Of a stretch of DNA of 5,184 nucleotides, positions 1 to 5,156 are shown piece after piece. The first letter of the stretch is position 1. Each line of letters begins with the position of its first letter. The notes beneath the pieces are model-generated. The model had not been told where the DNA came from and did not search any database. It saw only the letters and a list, made by a program, of their open reading frames with translations. Location of the stretch: positions 1-5,184 of the forward strand of contig SXOW01000438.1 of assembly GCA_005778315.1 (NCBI GenBank), written 5' to 3'. This stretch comes from Acidobacteriota bacterium. GTDB taxonomy: Bacteria; Acidobacteriota; Vicinamibacteria; Vicinamibacterales; UBA8438. Position numbers and translations under genes: made by a program.

Positions 1-16
1 CACCGAATTATAGCGT
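1..16. repeat. 16-bp perfect direct repeat, copy 1
   Basis: Identical to 2085-2100 and in the same orientation. The match may continue beyond the left edge. By rough calculation a perfect 16-bp match between two places in a 5-kb window is expected far less than once by chance (order 0.003 for even base composition), so the pair is likely meaningful. Confidence 0.8.
7..12 (-). promoter_or_regulatory. Putative -10 box (TATAAT) for a minus-strand gene left of the window
   Basis: TATAAT on the minus strand within copy 1 of the 16-bp repeat. It points left, away from the plus-strand gene starting near 84, so it would serve a divergent gene outside the window. No clear -35 is seen. The prediction rests on the box itself and on its identity to the better-supported promoter at 2091-2096. 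Confidence 0.5.
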
Positions 17-83
17 TCGACCCCCTGTGGTATCGTGTGGCGCCCGGGGCGTATGGCCGCCGTCCGCGCCCCCACCGAGATCG

Positions 84-1001
84 ATGTCCGCGATGCAACC
101 TGCCCCTGCCGCCCTCCGGTCACCGGTCGGTGGCCTGCGGTTTGTGCCCGAGTCTTCGAACGGCACGGAAGATGGCGACGTCTGCCTGCGAGTGTTGACC
201 TCGCTGCACGCGTTCGGCACGGTCCGGGCCGTCAAGGCCTACCGTCTTCGCGTCGACTTGACGCCACCGGTGCCGCATCTCCCGTGTCTCGATCACGAGG
301 CGATGCTGCATGAGGGCATTGCACCACATGCGGCCGCCTACGTGGAGGACCGCGAGAACGGGGAATTGCATGAAATCGTGATCACGCCGTCGAAGCGTCG
401 AGTCGAACTAGACGTCGCGTCGACGCTGCATGAGCACACGACCGATGGGCAGGCGCGGCTGCTGGCGCGCCTGCGGGAGCAGTTTCCGCAGTTCAACTAC
501 CGGGTCAACGGCCTGTCCTGGCTACGCGGTGATCAACGGGTCGCGCGAGCGTGCCGCGCGCAGGTCACCCTTCGGGAGGTGCTGGTCGGGAGGGAATTCG
601 ACGCCATCGCCGTGGCGCTTGACCGGCTCCGGACCGTCGGTTCACTGATGGAGAAGGAGTCGCGGGTCGCCTCCTGGAGCGTGCGGACGGTCACCGGTCC
701 GCTTCTGGCTATGATCGGGTTCCTGGCGTATCGCGCCCTGGCGGAATTGGCGCCGGAACTGGGGGAGGGCACGGTGACCCTCTTGCGGGCGCTGCTTGTC
801 GGCGCCGCCGGCGTCCTGTTTCTGTATTACGGGCTCAAGGCCGTGCATCTGACCGAGATGGCGAACCGCGTGTGGAAGCGAACCGCGGAATACGGTCTTA
901 TTCTCGCGGAGCGTCGGCGGTTGGAGGCTGCTGCGGCGTCTCGCGCCGCCCTAGCCGTAGGCCAGGATCATGATGAAGAGCCCCAGGTTGACGAGGTGTG
1001 A
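84..1001 (+). CDS. Two-TM membrane protein of unknown function
   Basis: I do not recognise the family. From the ATG at 84 the product is 305 aa. Residues 1-195 are soluble and rich in His, Arg and Glu, with no signal peptide. Two hydrophobic segments follow at about 200-219 and 231-251, joined by a short acidic loop (residues 221-228). The C-terminal tail has an Arg/Ala-rich helix (about 275-291) and ends in an acidic stretch (DHDEEPQVDEV). This fits an inner-membrane hairpin anchor with both soluble parts on the same side, probably the cytoplasm. The frame is open back to a GTG at 27, but that extension is Pro/Ser-rich and unconvincing. ATG 84 and ATG 93 are better starts; the only Shine-Dalgarno hint is a weak GAG before 84. 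The 3' end overlaps the convergent VKOR gene by 51 bp. Codon third positions are strongly G/C throughout, supporting a real gene. Confidence 0.72.
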   Translation: MSAMQPAPAALRSPVGGLRFVPESSNGTEDGDVCLRVLTSLHAFGTVRAVKAYRLRVDLTPPVPHLPCLDHEAMLHEGIAPHAAAYVEDRENGELHEIVITPSKRRVELDVASTLHEHTTDGQARLLARLREQFPQFNYRVNGLSWLRGDQRVARACRAQVTLREVLVGREFDAIAVALDRLRTVGSLMEKESRVASWSVRTVTGPLLAMIGFLAYRALAELAPELGEGTVTLLRALLVGAAGVLFLYYGLKAVHLTEMANRVWKRTAEYGLILAERRRLEAAAASRAALAVGQDHDEEPQVDEV

Positions 1002-1367
1002 CGTCAGGCAGAGCACACACCTGACGCGCAGGACGAACAGCAGGGAATATGTCAGGAACAGCCCCAGCGCCACGGTGACGCCGCTGGCTGCGAGCAGCAC
1101 CCAGCGGACCGGTGCCTGCTCGAGTCCCCCCCCCATCGCCGCGACCGCGAGTACCACGTAGAACAACAGTCCCAGCACCGCATTGGGGGGACCAAAGATC
1201 CTGGCCTGTGGGGTGAACACCACAAAGGCACAGGTGTCTTCCCCCATCCGGCAGACCGGTGGGATCCAGCGTGTCTTCGGGTCGACCCACCGAAACGTCA
1301 CGCCAGTGAAGTAGCCGGAGATCAGAACTCCGGTGGCGCACAACGCCACCAGCAACCAGAGCATCAT
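951..1367 (-). CDS. Vitamin K epoxide reductase (VKOR) family protein
   Basis: This is a 138-aa integral membrane protein of the bacterial VKOR family. The family reoxidises periplasmic DsbA-like thiol oxidases and passes electrons to quinone, the role DsbB has in other bacteria. The diagnostic parts are present: a first TM (about 3-22), a periplasmic loop with the Cys pair C39 and C46, the family-like stretch FGPPNAVLGLLFY at 58-70 entering TM2, TM3 at about 90-112, and the quinone-side CxxC (C117-V-L-C120) beginning TM4. Length is typical of a stand-alone VKOR domain; no DsbA/thioredoxin domain is fused, and no DsbA gene lies in the window. The start is ATG 1367, followed directly by a second ATG (MM); neither has a clear RBS. 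It lies 24 bp after the stop of the upstream lipoprotein gene, so it is probably co-transcribed from the promoter at 2091-2096. Its last 51 bases are antisense to the end of the plus-strand gene. Confidence 0.9.
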   Translation of the reverse strand: MMLWLLVALCATGVLISGYFTGVTFRWVDPKTRWIPPVCRMGEDTCAFVVFTPQARIFGPPNAVLGLLFYVVLAVAAMGGGLEQAPVRWVLLAASGVTVALGLFLTYSLLFVLRVRCVLCLTSHLVNLGLFIMILAYG

Positions 1368-1391
1368 GTGACCCGCGATCGGCGAGGCCGG

Positions 1392-2042
1392 CTAGGGCAG
1401 CGGGAGGAGCAGTTGAGTGCCCGGCGCGCGCTGTACGTCGAACGTCTTCAGCGTGAAGTTGACGAAGGTGTAGTAGCCGATGAGACCCGCCAGGTCCATC
1501 ACCCCTTCGTTGCCGAACAGTCGTTGGGCGCTCTCGAACGCCTCACGGCTGAGCTTGGGTGCGGTGATCAGCTCACGCGCGACGCGGATGATGGCGCGCT
1601 CAGGTTCACCGAGGCCCGGCAGTGCCTCGTCGGTCAGCGGCGCTCCCGATCGCACCAGCGCGATGATCTCATCTTCAAGGCCAGCCGTTCGAGCCAGGGG
1701 TTCGTGCGCAGACCATTCGTACTGGCTATTGAGCTCGCGGGCGGTGGCCAAGATCGCGAGCTCCGCACTGTACCGGCTCTCGGGACCCACGATGCTGTCG
1801 AAGACGCGCTGGCCCTCCGCATCCAGGGTGTCGCGGGCGAGGGTCGGCAGCCGTGCCCAGGAATCTTCGTGGATGTCGGCCGGGATGTCGGCGGGGACGA
1901 CTTCACCCGGCACAAACGCCTCCGCGGCGGGCGCAGGTGCCGGCGCGGGCATCGCCGGCTCGACCGCCGTTTCTTCGACCGGGGCGCCACAGGCCGCGAG
2001 CAGCACACCGCACAACACGACTACGAGCGCACCTCGTGACAC
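1392..2042 (-). CDS. Lipoprotein with carboxymuconolactone-decarboxylase-like domain
   Basis: The product is a 216-aa predicted lipoprotein. The start is GTG 2042, chosen because AAGGAGG lies 6 nt upstream and because the signal peptide begins there: Arg3, a hydrophobic core at 5-17, and lipobox L15-A-A-C18. A Pro/Ala-rich linker follows (about 29-40), then a helical domain (about 62-216) resembling the CMD/AhpD superfamily. Recognisable stretches are ELAILATARELNSQYEWSAH at 94-113, ERAIIRVARELI at 148-159, and LFGNEGVMDLAGLIGYYTF at 175-193, ending LLLPLP. E109 and H113 fall where CMD proteins carry conserved Glu and His. The AhpD CxxC is absent: the mature protein has no cysteine apart from the lipidated C18, so a peroxidase-recycling role is unlikely. 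From memory of the family, the segment between VGPESR (85-90) and ELAIL (94-98) is normally some tens of residues longer, so this is a compact version. The substrate is unknown. It is probably an operon with VKOR. Confidence 0.85.
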   Translation of the reverse strand: MSRGALVVVLCGVLLAACGAPVEETAVEPAMPAPAPAPAAEAFVPGEVVPADIPADIHEDSWARLPTLARDTLDAEGQRVFDSIVGPESRYSAELAILATARELNSQYEWSAHEPLARTAGLEDEIIALVRSGAPLTDEALPGLGEPERAIIRVARELITAPKLSREAFESAQRLFGNEGVMDLAGLIGYYTFVNFTLKTFDVQRAPGTQLLLPLP

Positions 2043-2048
2043 GGGCAA

Positions 2049-2055
2049 CCTCCTT
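2049..2055 (-). promoter_or_regulatory. Strong ribosome-binding site of the CMD-like lipoprotein
   Basis: AAGGAGG on the minus strand, 6 nt before GTG 2042. It is the only textbook Shine-Dalgarno seen in the window. It decides the start of the lipoprotein gene, because the open frame runs on upstream to 2339 through sequence that codes for another gene. Confidence 0.85.
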
Positions 2056-2084
2056 GATGGATCAAATGACCCGGGAACCGAGCG

Positions 2085-2100
2085 CACCGAATTATAGCGT
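2085..2100. repeat. 16-bp perfect direct repeat, copy 2
   Basis: Identical to bases 1-16. Read on the minus strand it is ACGCTATAATTCGGTG, with a -10 box in the middle. The similarity stops immediately on the right-hand side (CCAGTG here against TCGACC at 17). On the left-hand side it cannot be compared, because copy 1 begins at the window edge. Confidence 0.8.
2091..2096 (-). promoter_or_regulatory. Promoter -10 box (TATAAT) for the lipoprotein-VKOR unit
   Basis: A perfect TATAAT on the minus strand in otherwise GC-rich DNA. It would place transcription start near 2084 and leave a leader of about 40 nt containing the AAGGAGG site before GTG 2042. No good TTGACA match is present 16-18 bp upstream. 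The box shares bases with the TAA stop of the preceding 2H phosphoesterase gene (2092-2094). The same 16 bp around it recur at the left edge of the window. Confidence 0.65.
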
Positions 2101-2673
2101 CCAGTGCGACAGGTGGTCCCGACACGTACAGAAGCGGCCGAGTCGACAGAGCGCGATGTCGCTGGCGGTGAATCTCCACGATGCGGGGGGCGCGGGTGCG
2201 GAACTGACGCCAATGGTGATATGGGGGGCGAACCGGTCGAACGCCGAGTCGCGTCGGAACCGCGTGACCCACTGGACATCCGCGTCCCGCGCCGGCTCGT
2301 CGTTGACCTGGAAGGCGTCGGGGTGGCCGGTGACTTCATACGGCGCCAGGGCGTCGAGCACGCCTTCGTGGAGGTGCTGGAGCGCGGCAGTGGGTGCGAT
2401 CACGGCCGCCCACGTGGCGCGGCCGTTCCGCGTGCCAGTGATTCGCAGATCGAGCGGCAGCTCTGTCTCGAATGTGGGTGCGAGTGCGGCGCGCACAGCC
2501 TCGAGCGCGTCCGCGTCGACAAAGTGCTGCCCGAGAGTGATGTGCGGATGGCGTGTCGCGTCGAATCGAAAACCGCCGGCGGCGGGTGCGGCGCACGCAG
2601 CGTTCAGCTCCGCGATCCGGTCGCGGGTGGCTGGGGGGAGAAGGATCGCGACGTCGATCGCGACCGGTCGCAT
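2092..2673 (-). CDS. 2H phosphoesterase (LigT / 2'-5' RNA ligase-like)
   Basis: The product is 193 aa with the two signature motifs of the 2H phosphoesterase superfamily: H44-I-T46 (in RHPHITLG) and H151-I-T153 (in APHITIG). The two halves would form the bilobed fold with both histidines in one cleft. Family members act on 2',3'-cyclic or 2'-5'-linked nucleotide and RNA phosphates; the substrate cannot be told here. It begins IDVAILLPP, typical for the family, so the N-terminus is about right, and the protein is predicted cytoplasmic. ATG 2673 is the only conventional start, but it has no Shine-Dalgarno and is preceded by a 9-bp tandem repeat. The frame upstream stays open for 14 codons to the TAG of the small gene before it, in the same reading frame. 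ATA codons in the repeat are conceivable but poor starts, and coupling to the upstream gene is plausible. The TAA stop overlaps the promoter of the next gene. Confidence 0.87.
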   Translation of the reverse strand: MRPVAIDVAILLPPATRDRIAELNAACAAPAAGGFRFDATRHPHITLGQHFVDADALEAVRAALAPTFETELPLDLRITGTRNGRATWAAVIAPTAALQHLHEGVLDALAPYEVTGHPDAFQVNDEPARDADVQWVTRFRRDSAFDRFAPHITIGVSSAPAPPASWRFTASDIALCRLGRFCTCRDHLSHWTL

Positions 2674-2674
2674 C

Positions 2675-2720
2675 GTGGCTATCGTGGCTATCGTGGCTGT
2701 CGTGGCTATCGGTGGCTAGC
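2675..2720. repeat. 9-bp tandem repeat between the 87-aa gene and the 2H gene
   Basis: Plus-strand unit GTGGCTATC. Exact copies lie at 2675-2683, 2684-2692 and 2702-2710, with one variant (GTGGCTGTC) at 2693-2701 and a degenerate fifth copy (GTGGCTAGC) at 2712-2720 after one extra G. On the minus strand it sits directly before ATG 2673. The fifth copy supplies the TAG that ends the upstream gene. Because the unit is three codons long, copy-number change would not alter the frame; in the 2H frame it reads as Ile-Ala-Thr repeats. Confidence 0.9.
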
Positions 2721-2979
2721 GATGGAAGTGCCCGGACCGGGCCGCGCGGCGCCGCGCCGAGGGCAGCCCAATCGTGCCGACAGGAGTCCATCCGGACCGA
2801 GCGAGCTGGGCTTGCAACCTGACCGTCGCGTCGTACAGTGCGGAACGGCTGTCCACGTGTTCGGCATGTAGCTGGCCGTCAGGTTCCCGCCGCATGAGCC
2901 GAAAGCCGTCGGCTCCACCTTCACACCAGACGACCAGCAGTTGATCCATCGGTTGGTTCGGGTTCATGAATCGCACCAT
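2716..2979 (-). CDS. Small hypothetical protein, 87 aa
   Basis: I do not recognise the family. The central part (residues 13-72) looks like a compact alpha/beta domain: a hydrophobic strand QLLVVW (13-18), a second strand GFRLMRREPDG (25-35), then a helix SALYDATVRLQAQLARSGW (46-64) and a last strand TPVGTIGL. The C-terminal 15 residues are Arg-rich and probably disordered. It has no signal peptide or membrane segment. The start is uncertain: ATG 2979, 2967 (M5) and 2949 (M11) are all possible and none has a clear RBS; M11 lies just before the first strand. It lies 64 bp after hisC on the same strand. Its TAG stop lies in a copy of the 9-bp repeat and in frame with the 2H phosphoesterase. The regular alternation of strand and helix, position in the operon and lack of a competing gene argue that it is real. 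Confidence 0.62.
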   Translation of the reverse strand: MVRFMNPNQPMDQLLVVWCEGGADGFRLMRREPDGQLHAEHVDSRSALYDATVRLQAQLARSGWTPVGTIGLPSARRRAARSGHFHR

Positions 2980-3043
2980 GATGCTGTGCTTATCGGGCGC
3001 TTGCGGGTCAGCCGATAGCCCAGCCGTGGTGCGTCGCGTTCGG

Positions 3044-4114
3044 TCAGGGGCTGGTCCCTGGAGTGGAACCGAGAATGGCGCGCAGCGCGTCGATCAGGGC
3101 GCGATGGTCGGCGCTCGTCCCTACGGTGATGCGAAGTACCTCCGTCAGCGCCGGTTCGTCGAAGTAACGGACAAGAATTTGTCGTTGCTCCAACTCGTCC
3201 TGCACTCGGGCGGCGTCGCCGCCGGGCGGACGCACCAGCAGGAAATTGGCCTGGCTTGGCCAGACCCGGCACCCGAGGCTCTCCAACGCCGTCGTCAGCA
3301 GCGCCCGGTCGCGCCGGATTCGCTCAACCGTGCGAGCGGTGTACTGCGTATCCAGCAGCGCCGCACTGCCCACGCGCGCCGGCACCGCGCCCACGTTGTA
3401 GCTGTCCTTGACCTTCGACAGACCCTCCAGCACGGACGGGTGGGCAATCGCGTAGCCCAGTCGCAGTCCGGCCAGACCATGGCTCTTCGACAGCGTTCGC
3501 AGAATGACGACGTTCCGATAGGTGTCGAGCAGGCCAAGGGCGTCTTCTTCGGCGAACGCGACATAGGCCTCGTCCACCACCAGGAGGCCCCGGAGTCCAT
3601 CGGCCAGCTCGCCGAGCCGTTCCCGCGATGTGGCCGTGCCTGAGGGGCTGTTGGGATTGGCGACGAACGTCAGCGCGCCGTCGGCCGCGACCAGCCGGTC
3701 GACCGGAAGCGAGAAGTCAGGGTTGAACGGCACCTCGACCACCGGGGCCTCTTCAATGCCGGCCAACGTGCGATACAAGACATAGGTCGGCGTGGGGTAG
3801 ACGACCGCCCGGCCGGGTCCGGTTGTGGCCCGCACCAGCATCGTGAGGAGATCGTCACTTCCATTCCCGGCAAGGACCCAGGTCGGGTCCACTCCAACGA
3901 CGCGCCCGACCGCATCACGGACCTCGTCGCCAAAAGGCCGCGGGTAGCGTCGGAGTTCGTCGGCGTCGAGGCCGTGCAACACCGCCACGGCCTTCGGACT
4001 CGGTGGGTAGGGGTTCTCGTTGGTGTTGAGTTTGATCACGCGTGCGCCGGGATCCGGTTGCCGGCCGGGCACGTAGGCGCGCAGCGAGTCGAGAGCGGGG
4101 CGAAAAAAAGACAC
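3044..4114 (-). CDS. hisC: Histidinol-phosphate aminotransferase
   Basis: A PLP-dependent class I/II aminotransferase of 356 aa, the usual HisC length. It converts imidazole-acetol phosphate plus glutamate to histidinol phosphate plus 2-oxoglutarate in histidine synthesis, in the cytoplasm. Visible landmarks are LNTNENPYPPSP (29-40), RRYP with Tyr57, GNGSDD (83-88), NPNSPSG (153-159), DEAY with Asp181 for the PLP ring nitrogen and Tyr184, SKSHGLAGLRLGY (209-221) with Schiff-base Lys210 and phosphate-binding Arg218, and LRITVG (327-332) with the carboxylate-binding Arg328. The GTG start at 4114 gives the expected N-terminus and has AAGGT just upstream. It follows the lipoprotein gene by 21 bp and is probably co-transcribed with it. 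No other his gene is present, so this is an orphan or second copy. Some HisC-like enzymes take phenylalanine or tyrosine precursors, so substrate assignment is by family only. Confidence 0.94.
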   Translation of the reverse strand: MSFFRPALDSLRAYVPGRQPDPGARVIKLNTNENPYPPSPKAVAVLHGLDADELRRYPRPFGDEVRDAVGRVVGVDPTWVLAGNGSDDLLTMLVRATTGPGRAVVYPTPTYVLYRTLAGIEEAPVVEVPFNPDFSLPVDRLVAADGALTFVANPNSPSGTATSRERLGELADGLRGLLVVDEAYVAFAEEDALGLLDTYRNVVILRTLSKSHGLAGLRLGYAIAHPSVLEGLSKVKDSYNVGAVPARVGSAALLDTQYTARTVERIRRDRALLTTALESLGCRVWPSQANFLLVRPPGGDAARVQDELEQRQILVRYFDEPALTEVLRITVGTSADHRALIDALRAILGSTPGTSP

Positions 4115-4135
4115 GGGACCTTGGCAACGTGCGTG

Positions 4136-4636
4136 TCAGCGGGGCCACTCCAACGTGTGTGACGCGGTGGCCACCTTTGACGCACCGAACGCGGTGACGT
4201 TGTCACCCGTGAGCTGCTCGCCGAACGCCCCGTAGCGATTACTGATGTCTGGCGGCTGCGCCGCCACCGGATACTGCACCTCCACCCGCACGCTGCCTTC
4301 CGGCCAGTACGTGGTGTTCAGACGTGCGCCGTACCGCCCCTCAAGCACGACCGCAGTCCCGTCGGCCATGAGATTCTGCGCCGGCCACTCGCTTGGCGGC
4401 AACTCATTCGCGAGCGCGTGTGTCACGCGGTAGGACACCACCGCCCCGTCCGGCAAGTCGGTTGTGCCATCGATGTGAAGCTCCCGCCACGTGGTGGTCG
4501 GCGCGACGGCCAACATCACCGGTTCGGTCCCCGATGTTCCCGCGGCGGCGGGTTCGTCGGTGGTGGCCGGTGAGGCGCACGCCGCCAGGGTCCAACACAG
4601 GACTGCGGTAAGCCGCACCGTTCGCACTGGCGTCAT
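4136..4636 (-). CDS. Small lipoprotein of unknown function
   Basis: The product is 166 aa from ATG 4636. A short Arg-containing N-terminus and hydrophobic core lead to a lipobox L17-A-A-C20, so it should be lipidated and exported. A Thr/Ala/Pro-rich linker follows (about 22-45). The rest (about 46-166) looks like a beta-sandwich: alternating strands such as WRELHIDG, GAVVSYRVTHAL, AVVLEGRYGARL and GSVRVEVQYPV, with the motif TTYWPEGSVRVEV, but I cannot name the family. The start is ambiguous. ATG 4636 overlaps a perfect TATAAT (4635-4640); if that box is the promoter, translation would begin at GTG 4627 (163 aa) or GTG 4618 (160 aa), all with the lipobox intact. A GGAGG at 4650-4654 lies 13 nt before the ATG, too far for a normal RBS. 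This is the first gene of the minus-strand series, 21 bp before hisC. Confidence 0.82.
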   Translation of the reverse strand: MTPVRTVRLTAVLCWTLAACASPATTDEPAAAGTSGTEPVMLAVAPTTTWRELHIDGTTDLPDGAVVSYRVTHALANELPPSEWPAQNLMADGTAVVLEGRYGARLNTTYWPEGSVRVEVQYPVAAQPPDISNRYGAFGEQLTGDNVTAFGASKVATASHTLEWPR

Positions 4637-4640
4637 TATA
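4635..4640 (-). promoter_or_regulatory. Putative -10 box (TATAAT) of the lipoprotein-hisC unit
   Basis: A perfect TATAAT on the minus strand whose last bases form the ATG at 4636. A start of transcription 7-8 nt beyond the box would fall at 4627-4628, on or one base before an in-frame GTG. No TTGACA-like -35 is seen 16-18 bp upstream. Like the boxes at 7-12 and 2091-2096, it is preceded by a C-rich CGC or CGCC. Confidence 0.5.
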
Positions 4641-4895
4641 GGCGCGATGCCTCCACACCGGCATACTCCGCGTGGGGGACCCACCTGTCCATCTGGACGG
4701 TATCCCGGTCCCGAGGTGCCCTAAGGTTAGTCCCCAGAGCCACCGCGTCGTTGTGTGCGGTCGTCAGGGGATGACATACTGTGAGTCTCGCATTGTGTAG
4801 GTCAGACATTCGGTAACAGCGGAGGACTCGATTCCGCTTGGGTCGGTGTATGGGTTTTGGCGTCCGTGGGCTGAAGTCGGAAGCGGTGTGGACCG
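4641..4895. other. Divergent intergenic region
   Basis: About 255 bp between the minus-strand lipoprotein and the plus-strand zinc-ribbon gene. I find no convincing ORF, tRNA or long repeat. It should hold promoters for both directions. On the plus strand the best match (CATACT at 4785-4790 with TTGTGT at 4761-4766 or nearby) is too weak to call. One hairpin is listed separately. Confidence 0.5.
4818..4838 (+). other. Hairpin upstream of the zinc-ribbon gene
   Basis: AGCGGA at 4818-4823 pairs perfectly with TCCGCT at 4833-4838, plus an inner G-U pair (4824/4832), leaving a 7-nt loop GACTCGA. It ends 57 bp before ATG 4896. No T-run follows, so it is not a typical terminator. It could be a leader structure or chance. 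Confidence 0.3.
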
Positions 4896-5156
4896 ATGAA
4901 AACCACCTGTGTCTGCTGCGGGCGGCGTGCGCTTCATGAGTCCATTCGGAGCGTGGGGGGCGCCTGGTATCGGTGTCAGAGTTGCAACCACGCCTGGCGG
5001 GGGGTGCGTGCCTACTGCATCTCCGTGCTCGCCAACGTGTGGTGGCCGATCAAGGGGCCATCGTTCCCCATGGTCAAGCCGCGTCCCCTGGTCCCGTCAG
5101 AGCGGCCGTCTCGTCCGTCCCGGCCGCCGATTGACGAGTCCGGCCGCGAGTCCTGA
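4896..5156 (+). CDS. Small zinc-ribbon protein
   Basis: The product is 86 aa. The N-terminal third is a zinc ribbon: C5-V-C-C8 and C27-Q-S-C30 spaced by 18 residues, with aromatic residues before the second knuckle (WYRC) and a following Trp34, as in many small transcription-factor-like or structural zinc ribbons. A mildly hydrophobic stretch (about 39-51, YCISVLANVWWPI) follows; it is too short for a certain membrane span. The last 33 residues are Pro/Arg/Ser-rich and probably disordered. ATG 4896 places the first Cys at residue 5, typical for this protein type; only a weak GGA precedes it. No partner gene is visible: the neighbour to the left is divergent, and only 28 bp remain after its stop. 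The function is not predictable; binding of nucleic acid or protein is possible. Confidence 0.68.
   Translation: MKTTCVCCGRRALHESIRSVGGAWYRCQSCNHAWRGVRAYCISVLANVWWPIKGPSFPMVKPRPLVPSERPSRPSRPPIDESGRES

Noticed and set aside
1368..2097. Long plus-strand open frames opposite the CMD-like lipoprotein
   Set aside because: Their translations are Arg/Ser-rich with no domain, while the minus strand has a lipobox, RBS and family motifs. They are high-GC shadow frames.
2043..2339. N-terminal extension of the CMD-like lipoprotein to an ATG at 2339
   Set aside because: The extension overlaps the coding region of the 2H gene, has low-complexity sequence and would bury the signal peptide; the AAGGAGG before GTG 2042 settles the start.
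2675..2720. CRISPR-like array
   Set aside because: Units are 9 bp and directly abutting with no spacers; it is a simple tandem repeat.
2104..2871. Plus-strand open frame of 255 codons across the 2H gene and the 87-aa gene
   Set aside because: It is antisense to the HxT-motif gene, has low-complexity composition and includes the tandem repeat in a meaningless frame.
2966..3643. Plus-strand open frame of 225 codons opposite hisC
   Set aside because: It is antisense to a gene with all catalytic residues intact; no recognisable domain or start signal.
4650..4654. GGAGG (minus strand) as RBS for ATG 4636
   Set aside because: The spacing is 13 nt, longer than is usual, and it lies upstream of the putative -10 box, so it would not be in the transcript if that box is used.
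4637..4684. N-terminal extension of the small lipoprotein to a GTG at 4684
   Set aside because: It adds a Cys/Gly/Pro-rich segment before a complete signal peptide, and the extension contains the TATAAT box.
4815..4842. tRNA T-arm-like sequence (CTCGATTCC within a stem)
   Set aside because: No anticodon arm, D-arm or acceptor stem can be paired around it, and no CCA end is placed correctly.
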